From positions 1 to 5,560 of the forward strand of contig JAFGGR010000189.1 in the NCBI GenBank assembly GCA_016930475.1: a stretch of DNA of 5,560 nt, in the 5' to 3' direction. Positions 5,455 through 5,560 of this stretch are shown here, in pieces. Below the pieces are notes generated by a model, which saw only the letters and a program-made list of their open reading frames with translations, did not search any database and was not told the origin of the DNA. The position numbers and the translations under genes are program-made. Position 1 is the stretch's first letter, and every line of letters begins with the position of its first letter. Source of the DNA: Clostridiales bacterium (lineage in GTDB: Bacteria; Bacillota; Clostridia; Saccharofermentanales; Saccharofermentanaceae).

Positions 5455-5560
5455 ATGATCGGAAGCATTACATTGAAGAACAAGCGGACTCATGATCCCA
5501 TATGCTAAGTTATAATTTGCTTTAATATTCTTTCATAATATTTACAGTTCGAGCATTTCG

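Noticed and set aside
5511..5516. Perfect TATAAT on the plus strand
   Set aside because: No -35 box lies at a suitable distance and no plus-strand gene follows in the window.
5524..5542. AATATT...AATATT inverted repeat
   Set aside because: An all-AT 6-bp repeat in AT-rich DNA is expected by chance.

Overview
All recognisable genes lie on the minus strand, so transcription runs from right to left. In that order the window holds a GT-A-type glycosyltransferase (5270-4029), a membrane-anchored S41 peptidase (3940-2612), a possible 41-residue small ORF (2586-2461), a LysE/RhtB-type transporter (2450-1809), an XRE-type helix-turn-helix regulator (1698-1312), a TM1586-type nitroreductase (1260-586), and a CPBP-family intramembrane protease (542 to the left edge) whose C-terminus is cut off. 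No RNA gene, insertion sequence, CRISPR array or tRNA was seen.

The organism is probably a low-to-moderate GC Gram-positive-type bacterium (Bacillota or a relative). The signs are AGGAGG or GGAGGG ribosome binding sites before several genes, sigma-A/sigma-70-like promoters (TTGACT-17-TATTAT and TTGACA-18-GATGAT), and the mix of families. This is an inference; no taxonomic marker gene is present. Base composition drifts across the window: the nitroreductase and regulator are GC-rich, the peptidase and transporter intermediate, and the glycosyltransferase and its upstream region clearly AT-richer. The right end may therefore have a different history.

There appear to be three or four transcription units. 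The glycosyltransferase has its own strong promoter and a leader of about 150 nt. The peptidase has its own promoter carrying a duplicated element around the -35 box. The transporter has a weaker promoter candidate and ends at a likely intrinsic terminator with a UUCG loop. The regulator, nitroreductase and CPBP protease form a compact operon with gaps of 51 and 43 bp.

The most system-like part is that last operon: a small DNA-binding protein with a cationic, aromatic C-terminal tail, a flavin-dependent nitroreductase-fold protein and an intramembrane protease. The other genes are ordinary families. The items most worth a second look are that operon, the regulator's tail, the repeat-flanked peptidase promoter, the glycosyltransferase leader, and the small ORF before the transporter.
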